A stretch of 56,566 nt of DNA, taken from positions 1 through 56,566 of the forward strand of contig JAWKNW010000032.1 in assembly GCA_041391505.1 (NCBI GenBank), given 5' to 3'. This stretch comes from Rhodothermales bacterium. Its GTDB lineage: Bacteria; Bacteroidota; Rhodothermia; Rhodothermales; JAHQVL01. The position numbers and the translations under genes are program-made. The notes under the pieces were generated by a model. The model searched no databases and was not told where the DNA came from. It saw only the letters and a list, made by a program, of their open reading frames with translations. Positions 8,508 to 18,256 of the stretch are shown here, one piece after another (the stretch's first letter is position 1; every line of letters begins with the position of its first letter).

Positions 8508-9857
8508 ATGCGCTACCTCTTACTCCTCCTCCTTTTTGCGCCGCTTTCCGCGCTGGCCCAGGACTGGCCGGCCGAGATGCCGGCCGATCTCCGCCAGAAA
8601 CTCGAACCCAAAATCACCGCCATCCGCGCCGGCCACCTGGTCGATCCCGCCACGGCGACGGTGCTCGACAACCAGATCATCGTTGTCCGCCACGATCACA
8701 AGACCGGCAACAGCGAGATCCTCGCCATCGGCCCGAACGTGACCATTCCGGACGGCGCGGAAGTGATCGATCTGTCCGACCAGTACGTGCTGCCCGGCCT
8801 CGTCGATTCCCACGACCATCTCGGCATTACCTACAAGAAAGAGCCGGAAAGCGACAACTATTATTTCACCGTGATGATGGACAGCAGTCCGATCCGGGCC
8901 ATTCAGTCGGTCTCGAACGGGATGCAGAAGCTCGCCGCCGGCTTCACCGTCATGCGCGACCTCGGCAACGCCGGCGACTATGCGGATACGGCCTACCGCC
9001 AGGCCATCGAACAGGGATGGGTGCCGGGACCGACCATCATCAACTCGGGCATCATCATCGGCGCCTTCGGCGGCCAGTTCCACGAAATCCCCGAACGGGA
9101 AGACACCGTCTACCCCGAATACCTCAACGCCGACACCAACGACGAAATCGTCAAGGCCGTCCGCCGCAACATCCACTACGGCGCCAAGGTCATCAAGGTC
9201 TGCGTCGACTGCCAGCGCTACCCGTACACGGTCGACCAGCTCAAGCTGTTCGTGAGCGAGGCGGCGAACGCGGGGATGAAGGTCGCCGGGCACGTCCAGA
9301 CCTACGAGGGCGCGCGGCGCGCCATCGAGGCCGGCTTCTGGTCGCTCGAACACGATAACGCGCTCACCGACGATCTGCACAAGATGATGGCCCAGAAAGG
9401 CATCTTCCGCGCCGGCACCGAGACGCCCTTTACCTGGTACCGGGGCAGCGAGCGCGCCTTCGCCGGCACCGTCGCCCGGCTGCGCAATGCCTACGAGAAC
9501 GGCGTCAAAATCACGTTCTCGACCGACGCCGACTACTACGTGCCGGGCATGACCCGCGGCGAAGTCACCATCAACTTCCTCAAGACCTGGAAAGCCGCCG
9601 AAATCCCCGCGAAGGACATCCTGAAGGCGATGACGATCACCGGCTACGAGGTGTGCGAACTCACGAACCGGGGGCCCATCAAGGTGGGCAACAAGGGCGA
9701 CATCATCGCCGTCGCGGCCAACCCGCTCGCCGATATCGACGCCCTGCGTGACGTCCGTTTCGTTATGAAGGACGGCCAGGTCTTCAAGCGCGACGGCGTG
9801 ATGACGCCGATGGACTTCTTCCACAGCGGCCCGGAATATGGCTGGCGCGTCCGCTAG
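8508..9857 (+). CDS. secreted amidohydrolase family protein (imidazolonepropionase/prolidase-like)
   Basis: 449 residues with a strong signal peptide (M-R-Y, leucine run, A-L-A-Q at residue 18). The metal-dependent TIM-barrel hydrolase motifs are present in order: H102-x-H104 after the first strand (D-S-H-D-H), the V-I-K-V lysine-position strand, G-H-V-Q-T, L-E-H-D-N and the late S-T-D-A-D aspartate. The C-terminal end G-N-K-G-D-I-I-A-V returns to the small beta-sandwich domain. Exported members of this group often hydrolyse dipeptides or cyclic amides; no substrate can be named. Confidence 0.85.
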   Translation: MRYLLLLLLFAPLSALAQDWPAEMPADLRQKLEPKITAIRAGHLVDPATATVLDNQIIVVRHDHKTGNSEILAIGPNVTIPDGAEVIDLSDQYVLPGLVDSHDHLGITYKKEPESDNYYFTVMMDSSPIRAIQSVSNGMQKLAAGFTVMRDLGNAGDYADTAYRQAIEQGWVPGPTIINSGIIIGAFGGQFHEIPEREDTVYPEYLNADTNDEIVKAVRRNIHYGAKVIKVCVDCQRYPYTVDQLKLFVSEAANAGMKVAGHVQTYEGARRAIEAGFWSLEHDNALTDDLHKMMAQKGIFRAGTETPFTWYRGSERAFAGTVARLRNAYENGVKITFSTDADYYVPGMTRGEVTINFLKTWKAAEIPAKDILKAMTITGYEVCELTNRGPIKVGNKGDIIAVAANPLADIDALRDVRFVMKDGQVFKRDGVMTPMDFFHSGPEYGWRVR

Positions 9858-9897
9858 AGCGGATCGGATGAATCGTACATCGAAAATCGAAGATCGT

Positions 9898-11328
9898 ATG
9901 TCTCAATCCCGGACGGAGCCGATGGGTTTGCTCATCGGCGGGATCTGGCACCAGCGCGAAGAGACGATCGCTGTGGTCAACTCGTTCGCCGGCGAGGAAG
10001 TGGGCAGAATTTCCCGGGGGACGCCGGCGGATAGCGATGCGGCCGTCGCCGCCGCGTCGGTGGCACTGAAGGTTCCGTTTCCGATGCACGCCCGCTACGA
10101 CGTCCTGATGCGCGCCGCCGATCTGCTGGTCGAGCACCAGGCCGATTACGCCCTCGACATCGCCCGCGAGGGCAGCAAGACGATCCGCGAGGCCCGCCGC
10201 GAGCCGGTGCGCGCCGCCGGCATCCTGCGCCTCGCCGCCGAGGAAGGACGCCGGCTCCACGGCGAGACCCTCCCGTTCGATATCCGGCCGGGATCGGAGC
10301 GCCGCGTCGGCTACTACTACCGGGTCCCGGTCGGCGTCATCGCCGCGATCATGCCGTTCAACGACCCGCTCGCCGTGATGACACACAAGATCGGACCGGC
10401 GATCGCCGGCGGCAACGCAGTCGTGCTCAAGCCTGATTCCCGCGCCCCCCTCGCCGTGCTCCGGCTGGCCCGGGACCTGATGGATGCGGGGCTTCCGGCC
10501 GGCCGGCTCAATGTGGTGACGGGCGACGGCGAGGACGCCGGCCAGGCTCTCGTCACCGACCCCCGGGTACGGATGATCACCTTCACCGGCGGCGCGAAGA
10601 CGGGTGAGCGGATCGCCCGTTCGGCCGGCGTCAAGAAGCTCGCCCTCGAACTGGGGGCCAACTCGCCCGTGCTCGTCCTGGCCGATGCCGACCTCGAGAA
10701 GGCCGCCGCGGCCGTCGCCGATGGCGCGTTTGCGCAGGCCGGCCAGAACTGCCTCGGCGTGCAGCGGGTGCTGGTGCATCGAACAGTGTTCGACGACTTT
10801 TCGGGCCGGCTGGCGGCGCGGGCGAGCCGCCTTCGTGTGGGCGCGTCGCTGGACGAGGGGACCGACGTCTGCCCGCTCATTACCGAGCGCCAGGCCGCTC
10901 GCGTGGCCGAATGGATCGCGGAAGCGCAGGCCGGTGGCGCTCGAACGCTGGCCGGCGGCCGACGCGACGGCGCGATGATAACGCCCACGGTGCTGGCCGA
11001 CGTGCCCGCCGGATGCCGCCTCGACTGCGACGAGATCTACGGCCCCGTCGTGGCGCTCTACCCCTTCGATACCCTCGACGACGCGATCGAACAAGCCAAT
11101 CGAACAGTGTTCGGGTTGCACGCCGCCGTGTTTACGGAGAACCTGCGGGACGCCTTTGCCGCGGTGGAGGGGCTGGAGGCCGGTGGCGTGATCGTCAACG
11201 ATTCGACGGACTACCGGCTGGACGTGATGCCCTTCGGCGGAACGAAACAGAGCGGCGTCGGGCGCGAAGGCCTGCGCTTCGCGCTGGAGGAAATGACCGA
11301 AACGAAGGTGGTCTGCCTGAATCTTTGA
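9898..11328 (+). CDS. aldehyde dehydrogenase family protein
   Basis: 476 residues from the ATG at 9898; in-frame ATGs at 9838 and 9868 would overlap the amidohydrolase or translate an intergenic-looking AT-rich stretch. The catalytic Glu251 (L-E-L-G-A-N-S-P) and nucleophile Cys285 (G-Q-N-C) are both present, with the N-terminal P-F-N-D-P-L oxyanion-side segment and the F-T-G-G cofactor loop. The enzyme oxidises an aldehyde with NAD(P)+; resemblance is to the phosphonoacetaldehyde/succinate-semialdehyde type but not decisive. It converges on the histidine kinase gene across a long hairpin. Confidence 0.88.
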   Translation: MSQSRTEPMGLLIGGIWHQREETIAVVNSFAGEEVGRISRGTPADSDAAVAAASVALKVPFPMHARYDVLMRAADLLVEHQADYALDIAREGSKTIREARREPVRAAGILRLAAEEGRRLHGETLPFDIRPGSERRVGYYYRVPVGVIAAIMPFNDPLAVMTHKIGPAIAGGNAVVLKPDSRAPLAVLRLARDLMDAGLPAGRLNVVTGDGEDAGQALVTDPRVRMITFTGGAKTGERIARSAGVKKLALELGANSPVLVLADADLEKAAAAVADGAFAQAGQNCLGVQRVLVHRTVFDDFSGRLAARASRLRVGASLDEGTDVCPLITERQAARVAEWIAEAQAGGARTLAGGRRDGAMITPTVLADVPAGCRLDCDEIYGPVVALYPFDTLDDAIEQANRTVFGLHAAVFTENLRDAFAAVEGLEAGGVIVNDSTDYRLDVMPFGGTKQSGVGREGLRFALEEMTETKVVCLNL

Positions 11329-11400
11329 GGGTTCGAGGTTTGAGGTTCAAGGCTTAAGGAAATGAAACCCCTTGAACCTTGAACTTCGAACCTCGAACCC
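11328..11400. terminator. long inverted repeat between convergent genes, probable bidirectional terminator
   Basis: The left arm (about 11328-11352) and right arm (about 11369-11400) pair over most of their length: G-G-G-T-T-C-G-A-G-G-T-T on the left and its complement on the right, with the inner GTTCAAGG/CCTTGAAC pairing as well. It sits exactly between the aldehyde dehydrogenase stop and the kinase stop. There is no T-tract, so it could also be a repeated palindromic element used as a terminator. Confidence 0.6.
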
Positions 11401-11401
11401 C

Positions 11402-14400
11402 TTACGCCATAGCGACAGGGTGTTCGATGAGGTAGGCGGCGAGGCGTTCGCGTTCGTCTTCGAGGCGATGCAGGGCTTCGGGGGCGCCGGCGAAATCGCC
11501 CGCCTTGCCCATGTGCTCCAGCTCGAGCGCGGTCGCGCTGAGCCCCGTGCAGCCCAGGTTGGCGGCGGCGCCCTTGAGGGTATGGGCCTGGTACCGGAGG
11601 GCATCGGCGTCGCCGGCCTCGACCGCGAGGCGGATCGCCTGGATGATGTCGATCGCCTGCGTCTGAAACTCGCCCAGCAGTTCTTCCAGGAAGTCGCGGT
11701 CGCCGGCGAAGCGATCGAGCACGTCGTCGAACTGGATCGGGGCGTCGCCGGCCGCCGCTGCCGGCGTCGGGGGCGGCGCCGTCGGCTCGTCGCGCGGCGC
11801 GACGCCGGCCGTCCACCGGGCTATCCTGGCGAACAGCTCCTTTGGGATGATCGGTTTCGACGTGTAGTCGTCCATGCCGGCCTCGATGCATTTTTCCCTG
11901 TCGCCGGCCATGGCGTGCGCCGTCATGGCCACGATCGGTATCGAACGCATCGGACCTTCGAGCCGGCGGATGGCGGCCGTTGCGGCGAAACCATCCATGT
12001 CGGGCATCTGTACGTCCATCAGCACCAGATCGTAGTGGCCGGACTCCACGGCGCGCAGCGCTTCCCGCCCGTTGAAGACGGCATCCACCTGATACCCGCG
12101 CTTGCGGATGATGTGGAGGGCGACCTGCTGGTTCGTCGGGTTGTCCTCGGCGAGCAGGATGCGGGCGTGCAGCGCCTCTTCGATTTGCTGGGGCTCCGCC
12201 GCCGCGCTCTCGGCAGCGCCGGCGATCTGGAGGTCTTCCAGCAGGGTCTCGACGAGCCGTGTCATCTTGACGGGTTTCGTGAGGTGGCCCTCAAAGCCCT
12301 GTTCCAGATAGGCGCTCGACGCCGCATGCTGCTGCACGGTCGAGAGCACGACGAGGGCGGCGTTTTCGAGTGCCGGCGCCGTTCGGACCGCCTCGACGGC
12401 GTCGTTTCCGGCGGTCAGCGCATCCATGTCGATCAGGGCGTAGTCAAACCCCGGCAGGGCCGGCGCGAGCAGATCCGACGCCGCGGCCAGGTCCGGCACG
12501 GTCACCGGTTCGGCGCCCAGCAGCGTGAGCTGCTCGCGGAGCGCGGCGCGCACCGTGGCGCCGGCCTCGACGACGAGGATCCGCCGACCCTCGAATTCGG
12601 AATGGGGCACGGACGTCCATGCCGGATCGTGGTCGAAGGTGATCGTGAACCAGAAGGTCGAGCCCTTGCCCTCCTCGCTATCCACCCCGATGCGCCCGCC
12701 CATCATCTCGACGAGCTGCCGGGAGATGGCCAGACCCAGGCCCGTGCCGCCGTATTTGCGTGTCGTGGACGAGTCGACCTGGGAAAATGATTTGAACAGC
12801 CGATCCATCCGGTCCGCGGGAATCCCGATGCCCGTGTCGGTCACGCTGAAATGCACCGTCGTCCGGGACGCGTCCTGCCGTTCGACCCGGGCGCGGAGCG
12901 TGACCTCGCCTTCCTGCGTGAATTTGATGGCGTTGTTCGCGAGGTTGACGAGGATTTGCCGGAGCCGGCCCGGATCGCCCATCACCCCGGCGGGCAGGTG
13001 TCGATCGACGACGCAGGCCAGCCGGAGCGCCTTTTTGCTCGCGTTCATCGCCAGCATGTCGGTCGCCGCCTCGATCGTGTCGCGGAGATCGAACGGGATG
13101 GTCTCCAGCTCGAGCTTGCCGGCCTCGACCTTCGAGTAGTCCAGGATATCGTTGATCACCGTGAGCAACGCGTCGGCGCTGGCGCGGATCGTGTCGGCGA
13201 ACTGGCGTTGCTCGATCGTCAGGTCCGTATCCATCAGGATGCTCGTCATCCCGATCACGCCGTTCATCGGCGTCCGGATTTCGTGGCTCATGTTGGCGAG
13301 AAACTCGCTCTTCGCCTTCGACGCCAGCTCGGCCTCCAGTTTGGCATGGATCAGCGCCTTCTCGGTCTCCTTGCGGATGCCGACCTCCTCCGCGAGGGCG
13401 TTGCGAGAGACCGTGGTGTGCGTGAGGTCATTCACCATCCGGTTGAAATTTTGCGCCAGTTCGCCGATCTCGACGACGACGTTGGAATCGACCCGGGCTT
13501 CCTCGAGGGCGCCTTCGCTGATCCGGCGCGTGGCGTGGCTCAGATCCGTCAGCGGCCTCGTGATGCGTCGCGACAGCAAGGCGATCAGCACAAAGGCGAC
13601 CAGGCAGATGCCCAGGGTGGTGGCGCCGGAAAGGATCAGCTTATCCCACACGGCGCTGTAGGCTTCGCCGAAGGGTTGTTCGGTGATCACGGCCCAGTCC
13701 GGCACGCCGAGCCCGACGGCCATGGTGACGACCCGCGTGCCGTCGATGCCCCACTCGACGCGGACGAGCGCGTTTTCGGGGGTGCCGGCGGCGTCTTGAA
13801 GAAAGCGCGCGACGGCCGGCAGATCCGCCACATTGTCGCCGCGAAGCACCCGGCTGATGTCGCGCGCCGCGATGACGTTGCCGGTATCGTCCACCACATA
13901 CGCCTGCCCGTTCGTGCCCACCTTGATGTCGGCGACGAGGTCCCACATGAACTTGAGGTTGGCCATGGCGACGATGGTGCCGGCGCTCTCGTTGTAGATG
14001 TTGTGAACGGGGACGGCGAGCAGGACCGTGGGCTCGCTGGTCGTTTCGTCGAAGATCACGGTGCTGATGTAGCGCATGCCGGCTTGCGTGCGGGCCAGCA
14101 GTTCGGTGAACATTTCCGGTTCGATGACGAGCCGGGAGTGTTCGGAGAAGCGCGACGCATAAGCCATCTCGTTGCCCTCCGCGTCGAGGAGGAGCAGATG
14201 GCGAAGCGATCTGTCCATCCCGAGCAGGCGGTCGAGGTACAGCTTGCGCTCCTCGACGGGGCTTTCCGCCAGTCGCGTGAGGTGCTCGGTCGATTCGAGC
14301 AGCCACATCCAGTGGTCGATGAAGTCCCGGACGCTCGACGAAGCCGACTCGGCGATGCGCGTTTGCCGGTCGGTGAGCATTGCCCGCAGGGGGGTGAGGC

Positions 14401-14518
14401 TGACGATCACCTCGATCACCGTGGTGGTCACCTGCATGGACACCGTGAGCACCAGGAACGAAATCACCAGGATCGTGCTCAGGCGACGCGATTTTTTCTG
14501 ACGGCTCGGCATGGTCAT
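11402..14518 (-). CDS. hybrid sensor histidine kinase (dCache-like sensor - HAMP - HisKA - HATPase - REC - REC - HPt)
   Basis: 1038 residues from the ATG at 14518; the longer open frame begins with 87 low-quality residues. Order: a transmembrane helix near residues 12-35, an extracytoplasmic Cache-like sensor to about 310, a second helix, HAMP, then HisKA with phospho-accepting His412 (S-H-E-I-R-T-P-M-N-G). The ATPase domain carries N-A-I-K-F-T, D-T-G-I-G-I and G-T-G-L-G-L boxes. The first receiver (about 643-760) keeps Asp697 but has E-A where the acidic pair should be. The second is canonical with Asp835. An HPt domain ends the protein with His979. Phosphate would flow His412 to Asp835 to His979 to a separate regulator, not found here. 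The substrate-binding lipoproteins upstream on the same strand may supply its signal. Confidence 0.92.
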   Translation of the reverse strand: MTMPSRQKKSRRLSTILVISFLVLTVSMQVTTTVIEVIVSLTPLRAMLTDRQTRIAESASSSVRDFIDHWMWLLESTEHLTRLAESPVEERKLYLDRLLGMDRSLRHLLLLDAEGNEMAYASRFSEHSRLVIEPEMFTELLARTQAGMRYISTVIFDETTSEPTVLLAVPVHNIYNESAGTIVAMANLKFMWDLVADIKVGTNGQAYVVDDTGNVIAARDISRVLRGDNVADLPAVARFLQDAAGTPENALVRVEWGIDGTRVVTMAVGLGVPDWAVITEQPFGEAYSAVWDKLILSGATTLGICLVAFVLIALLSRRITRPLTDLSHATRRISEGALEEARVDSNVVVEIGELAQNFNRMVNDLTHTTVSRNALAEEVGIRKETEKALIHAKLEAELASKAKSEFLANMSHEIRTPMNGVIGMTSILMDTDLTIEQRQFADTIRASADALLTVINDILDYSKVEAGKLELETIPFDLRDTIEAATDMLAMNASKKALRLACVVDRHLPAGVMGDPGRLRQILVNLANNAIKFTQEGEVTLRARVERQDASRTTVHFSVTDTGIGIPADRMDRLFKSFSQVDSSTTRKYGGTGLGLAISRQLVEMMGGRIGVDSEEGKGSTFWFTITFDHDPAWTSVPHSEFEGRRILVVEAGATVRAALREQLTLLGAEPVTVPDLAAASDLLAPALPGFDYALIDMDALTAGNDAVEAVRTAPALENAALVVLSTVQQHAASSAYLEQGFEGHLTKPVKMTRLVETLLEDLQIAGAAESAAAEPQQIEEALHARILLAEDNPTNQQVALHIIRKRGYQVDAVFNGREALRAVESGHYDLVLMDVQMPDMDGFAATAAIRRLEGPMRSIPIVAMTAHAMAGDREKCIEAGMDDYTSKPIIPKELFARIARWTAGVAPRDEPTAPPPTPAAAAGDAPIQFDDVLDRFAGDRDFLEELLGEFQTQAIDIIQAIRLAVEAGDADALRYQAHTLKGAAANLGCTGLSATALELEHMGKAGDFAGAPEALHRLEDERERLAAYLIEHPVAMA

Positions 14519-14867
14519 CGGGCAACGGGTGCTGCGACGGCAGGCAGGCGATCGGGGAAGCCGAAGCCCTCGGTGGTCTCCCCGAGCATCGAAGGAGAAG
14601 CGAATCCGGTAGCCGACGACCCGGTCGTCGGGGCGAGTCGGCGAAGGGAATGGAGATGCTCGCTGGAGGCCATAAATGACGTAGCGGTTCTTTAGAAGGC
14701 CGTTAAAGGCCGGGAGTGCTGCACAGATAGGTCGCGTTCGCATGCCCGCCCTGCATGACGGAAAAACGACGGCCTGCACCGCAGAGGGTATCGGCCGGCA
14801 CTGCGCTTAAATAAGGGGGTGACAGATCGCGCGAGACCCGGCACGCCCACGGATGCGCCGGCAATAC
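14519..14867. other. intergenic region upstream of the histidine kinase
   Basis: 349 bases between the kinase start and the stop of the upstream lipoprotein gene, all reading leftwards. Open frames across it lack plausible starts. It probably holds the kinase promoter; I see no repeat or RNA gene. Confidence 0.4.
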
Positions 14868-15866
14868 CTAGCGGGTGATCCTGTCTGCCTGGGCGAGGAC
14901 GCCTTCCGGCACGGTGAGGCCGAGGGCGTCGACGGCCCCGAGGTCGATGTAGAAGAAGGTCTCGGCCGAAACGACCGGGATGTTCAGGGGGGGCTCGCCC
15001 TGAAGGATCTTGTCGACGATGTCTGCCACCCGCCGACCGGCGTCGGCATTTTGGATCATGACGTCGAAGATGCCGTTCGTGCCTCCCGAGGCCAGGATGC
15101 CGCAGAGGGGGATGTGACGCTCCCTGGCGAACCGGTCCAGCAGCGTGGTCCCGGACGGATCGGCGACGATCGGGTCGGCGAGCGCCAGGATGGCGTCGAC
15201 ACGAACGTCCGGATCGGCGATGAGCGCCTCCAGGCGGCCGGCCAGATCGTCCACATCCTGCAGCGGCATCTCGATCAGCGTGATTCCGGCCTTTGCGGCC
15301 GCGGGGCGCAATACCTCCAGCTGGGGCCCCGCGATGGGGTACGATTCCGCATAGGGGACGAGGACGCGACGGGCTGCAGGGACGATGGCCTGCATGCGCT
15401 CGAAGCGAAGCAAGGCCAGGTCGGGTCCAGGATACCGGACGCCCGTTATCAGCGCGCCCGGGGCACGGATTGACTCGATCAGATCGGTGCCCTCGACGAC
15501 GGCGTTGGTGAACACGACCGGTATGCCGTGCTCGTTGGCCATCCGTTTCGCCACGATCGATACCTCGGTGGGCACCGCGACGATGAGGTCGACCTCCGCG
15601 TCGACCAGATCCTGAACGGCCTGCTGGTCTTCCTCTCCGTCCCTGTAGGGCGTCTTGTAGATGTATTCGATGGCGGAGCCGCCGGCGTACCCCAACTCGC
15701 CCATCCGCTCCTCAAAACCGACCATAGCGTCTTCGAAAAACGGCAGCCCGATGATGATCCCCACGCGGTGGACGCCGTCCTGCCTGTTGCATCCGATGGC
15801 GCCCGAGAGTGCCAGTACGGCGGCACTCAACAGAAACAGAGGGTGGAACGGAATTCGTCGTCGCAT
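14868..15866 (-). CDS. ABC-type substrate-binding lipoprotein (ABC_sub_bind family), copy 1
   Basis: 332 residues from the ATG at 15866, which starts just before a signal with lipobox L-S-G-A-I-G-C. It is a two-lobe periplasmic-binding fold of the ABC_sub_bind (TrpX/YtlA-like) type: R-V-G-I-I-I-G opening strand, then V-D-L-I-V-A-V-P-T-E-V and I-P-V-V-F-T-N, followed by G-V-R-Y-P-G-P-D. It is a clear paralogue of 16031-17014. No permease or ATPase gene accompanies either copy, so capture for a distant transporter or a sensory role with the adjacent kinase are both possible. Same strand as the kinase, 349 bases upstream. Confidence 0.85.
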   Translation of the reverse strand: MRRRIPFHPLFLLSAAVLALSGAIGCNRQDGVHRVGIIIGLPFFEDAMVGFEERMGELGYAGGSAIEYIYKTPYRDGEEDQQAVQDLVDAEVDLIVAVPTEVSIVAKRMANEHGIPVVFTNAVVEGTDLIESIRAPGALITGVRYPGPDLALLRFERMQAIVPAARRVLVPYAESYPIAGPQLEVLRPAAAKAGITLIEMPLQDVDDLAGRLEALIADPDVRVDAILALADPIVADPSGTTLLDRFARERHIPLCGILASGGTNGIFDVMIQNADAGRRVADIVDKILQGEPPLNIPVVSAETFFYIDLGAVDALGLTVPEGVLAQADRITR

Positions 15867-16030
15867 CGCGTCGTCTGGCTCAGTGGACGAGGACATCGGC
15901 CCGGCCGAGCATATTTAATGGGATGGGAATCCCCATCATGGCCGACGTCATGGGGTTTATGGGATGAAGGCGTTTGACCGGATTTGTTGCGGGCTCGCTC
16001 GACGATACGGCAGGCCCGATCCGAGCGCCA

Positions 16031-17014
16031 TTAGTGGATGATCGTATCGGCATGGCTGAGGACACTTTCGGGCACCGTGATGCCGAGCAGGGCGGCAGCC
16101 TGAAGGTTGACGCCGAGCACGGCGTCGGCCGAAAGAACCGGTAAGCTGCCTGCCGGCTCGCCCTGTAGGATCCGATGGGCGAGGTCCGCCGTCAGCCGCC
16201 CCATCTGGTCGAGGTCGATCATGAGGGAAAACAGGGTGTGCGGGGTGGCATCCGGAAAGATGCCGGCAAACGGGATGCGGCAGGTTGTCGCGAAGGCCTC
16301 GAGTGCCGCGATGGCATCCGGGTCTACCGAGATGGGGTCCGTGATAAGTAAGATGGCGTCTACATCCGGCGACGCTGAAGCCAGCAGGGCGTCGAGCGCC
16401 GGCTGTACGGCCGGGCCGTCCGGCACGGGCATCTCGATCAGCGCCACGCCGGCGCGGGACGCCGCCGGACGCAGGGCGTCCAGCTGCGCCGCCACGATCG
16501 GGTATCCATCCAGATACGGAACGATCACTCGCCGCACGTCCGGACGTATTTTCAGGAGGGTTTCGAGCCGCAGCAGCACGAGGTCGGGCCCGGGGAACCG
16601 CACGCCGGTAATGCCCTTCCCCGGCGCGCGGATGCTCTCGATCAGCCCCGTCCCCTCGACGAAGGCGTTGGAGAAGACGAGCGGGATCCCCATCTCTCGG
16701 GTTTTTTCCCGGGCGATGAGGGATACTTCGGTCGGCATCGATACCAGCAGGTCGAGGTCTTCCCGCATGAGGTCGGAGACGACCTGGATTTCCTGTTCGC
16801 GTCCGTCAAAGGCACCGCGCGCTATATAGTCGATGGTTTGCCCTTCCACATACCCGTGTTCGGTCATCCGCGCCTTGAAACTGGCTTCGAGGATCGACAG
16901 GATCGGGATGCCGTTGACGATGCCGACGCGGCGAACGTCTTGTTTCTCGGAAGTGCCACATCCGGCAATGAAAATGAGCGCGGCCAGGAGGCCGAGCGTG
17001 ACGTGATGCTTCAT
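16031..17014 (-). CDS. ABC-type substrate-binding lipoprotein (ABC_sub_bind family), copy 2
   Basis: 327 residues. Lipobox I-F-I-A-G-C near residue 19. It matches copy 1 along its whole length: R-R-V-G-I-V-N-G, L-L-V-S-M-P-T-E-V-S, I-P-L-V-F-S-N-A-F-V-E-G-T, G-V-R-F-P-G-P-D-L, and a closing L-G-I-T-V-P-E-S-V-L. A tandem duplication followed by divergence is the simplest history. The two genes are separated by 164 bases on the same strand and precede the hybrid kinase. Ligand unknown; relatives bind amino acids or small organics. Confidence 0.85.
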   Translation of the reverse strand: MKHHVTLGLLAALIFIAGCGTSEKQDVRRVGIVNGIPILSILEASFKARMTEHGYVEGQTIDYIARGAFDGREQEIQVVSDLMREDLDLLVSMPTEVSLIAREKTREMGIPLVFSNAFVEGTGLIESIRAPGKGITGVRFPGPDLVLLRLETLLKIRPDVRRVIVPYLDGYPIVAAQLDALRPAASRAGVALIEMPVPDGPAVQPALDALLASASPDVDAILLITDPISVDPDAIAALEAFATTCRIPFAGIFPDATPHTLFSLMIDLDQMGRLTADLAHRILQGEPAGSLPVLSADAVLGVNLQAAALLGITVPESVLSHADTIIH

Positions 17015-17150
17015 GGTCAGGTCAGAACGACGCTCCCAGAGCCGCCGAGATAGGCCGTACGGCAGGCTTGCGAGCCGATGAGGAGGCGCGCGCCATGCGG
17101 ACCCCTAGCATGAAGGGTATCGGTCCGGAACGGCCGGCGCTAAAGCTGGA

Positions 17151-18008
17151 TCACGGGGTGATGCGCACGACCTGGAGTGCGCGCGGGAGCCCGTCGAACC
17201 GGATGAAAAAGGCACCCTGACTGACGCCGGCGCCGTCCCACCGGTACTGGCACAACGCATCGCTGCAGGAGTCGGGAGCGAACACAGCCACACGCCGGCC
17301 GAGGGCGTCGAACACCTCGGCGAAGGCGGAAGGCGCCGGCGCGACGAGGGTCGTTGACGCGCGGAAGGGGTTGGGATAGGCGTATACCGACTGGGTCGCG
17401 GAGGCGTGCCTTTCGGCGCCGGTAACGACGCGTCCGTCGAACGTGGCCTCATACAACTCCGCAAATTCCCCCATGCCGCCGACGGTGAAGACGATGCCGA
17501 TGCCCGGCGCGAACACATAGCTGTACGCATCGTCGACGGCCTCCGGGATGTCGAAGGTGATGCGGATGCCATCGGTGAACCGGCCGGCCGCGATGTTCAG
17601 GCTCACGTCGCGGTCGATGCGGACGTCGTAGGGATGCTCCGGGTCTTCCGGATGGATGAACGCGGTGACGGTCCCATCCGGCAGGGTGAAGTCGAACAGC
17701 AGTACGTCGCGGTTGGCGATGCGTCCCCAGATCCGCCCCAGGCTGTCGGACCGCACCAGACCGGCGCGCAGTTCGGGGGCGACGATCTCGAAGTACAGCG
17801 TATCGTTGACGGTGGTCGTGCCGGAGACGGTCGACGCCGTGTTCCACACCGTATCCGGCGGGGCCATGAAGCGTTCCTGCAGCGTGAAGTAGGTCCACCG
17901 GTTGCCTACGGAGAGGGGGAAATAGGTGGTGTCCGCCGCGGGTTGCGCCGCGGCGAGGGCCGGCGTGAGGAGTGCGGTGAGCAGCAGAAGGGCGGCGTGG
18001 CGATGCAT
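17151..18008 (-). CDS. secreted protein with a C-terminal T9SS sorting domain
   Basis: 285 residues from the ATG at 18008, where a signal peptide begins (M-H-R-H, leucine-rich core, A-A-A-Q). The central part opens Y-F-P-L-S-V-G-N-R-W-T-Y and has no family I can name. The last about 80 residues form a type A T9SS signal: Y-P-N-P-F-R-A-S-T-T, then V-F-D-A-L-G-R-R-V, then G-x-F-F-I-R-F and a final strand. The protein is therefore expected to cross the outer membrane through the type IX system. Located upstream of the substrate-binding pair on the same strand. Confidence 0.8.
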   Translation of the reverse strand: MHRHAALLLLTALLTPALAAAQPAADTTYFPLSVGNRWTYFTLQERFMAPPDTVWNTASTVSGTTTVNDTLYFEIVAPELRAGLVRSDSLGRIWGRIANRDVLLFDFTLPDGTVTAFIHPEDPEHPYDVRIDRDVSLNIAAGRFTDGIRITFDIPEAVDDAYSYVFAPGIGIVFTVGGMGEFAELYEATFDGRVVTGAERHASATQSVYAYPNPFRASTTLVAPAPSAFAEVFDALGRRVAVFAPDSCSDALCQYRWDGAGVSQGAFFIRFDGLPRALQVVRITP

Positions 18009-18113
18009 GGCGATCACGAGCAAGGAGAGGTTAGAGAAGAAGGTACGACGGGAATCTGCCTTTTTTGCACGCGATGCAGGAGCCGACGCGTCAATGCCCC
18101 AGTCCCCATGCCC

Positions 18114-18256
18114 CCCAGCCCCCATGCTTCAGCGTGGGGGCCACCACGATGAGGCGTATCAAGAGGTCGAACGATTAGAGGCCATGCGTAGTGGTTCGCG
18201 GGCAGTTGCAGCGGATGAGCTTGTGTTTTCGGCCCCCACGCTGAAGCATGGGGGCC
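18114..18256. repeat. paired-hairpin repeat, copy A
   Basis: About 143 bases bounded by two arms that are inverted copies of each other; each arm is also a near-palindrome (GCCCCCA-TGCT-tc-AGCG-TGGGGGC). Between them lies a conserved core with GATGAGGCGTATCAAGAGG. The layout resembles REP doublets. Copy B follows 70 bases later. No transposase of the REP-associated type is in the window. Confidence 0.7.
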
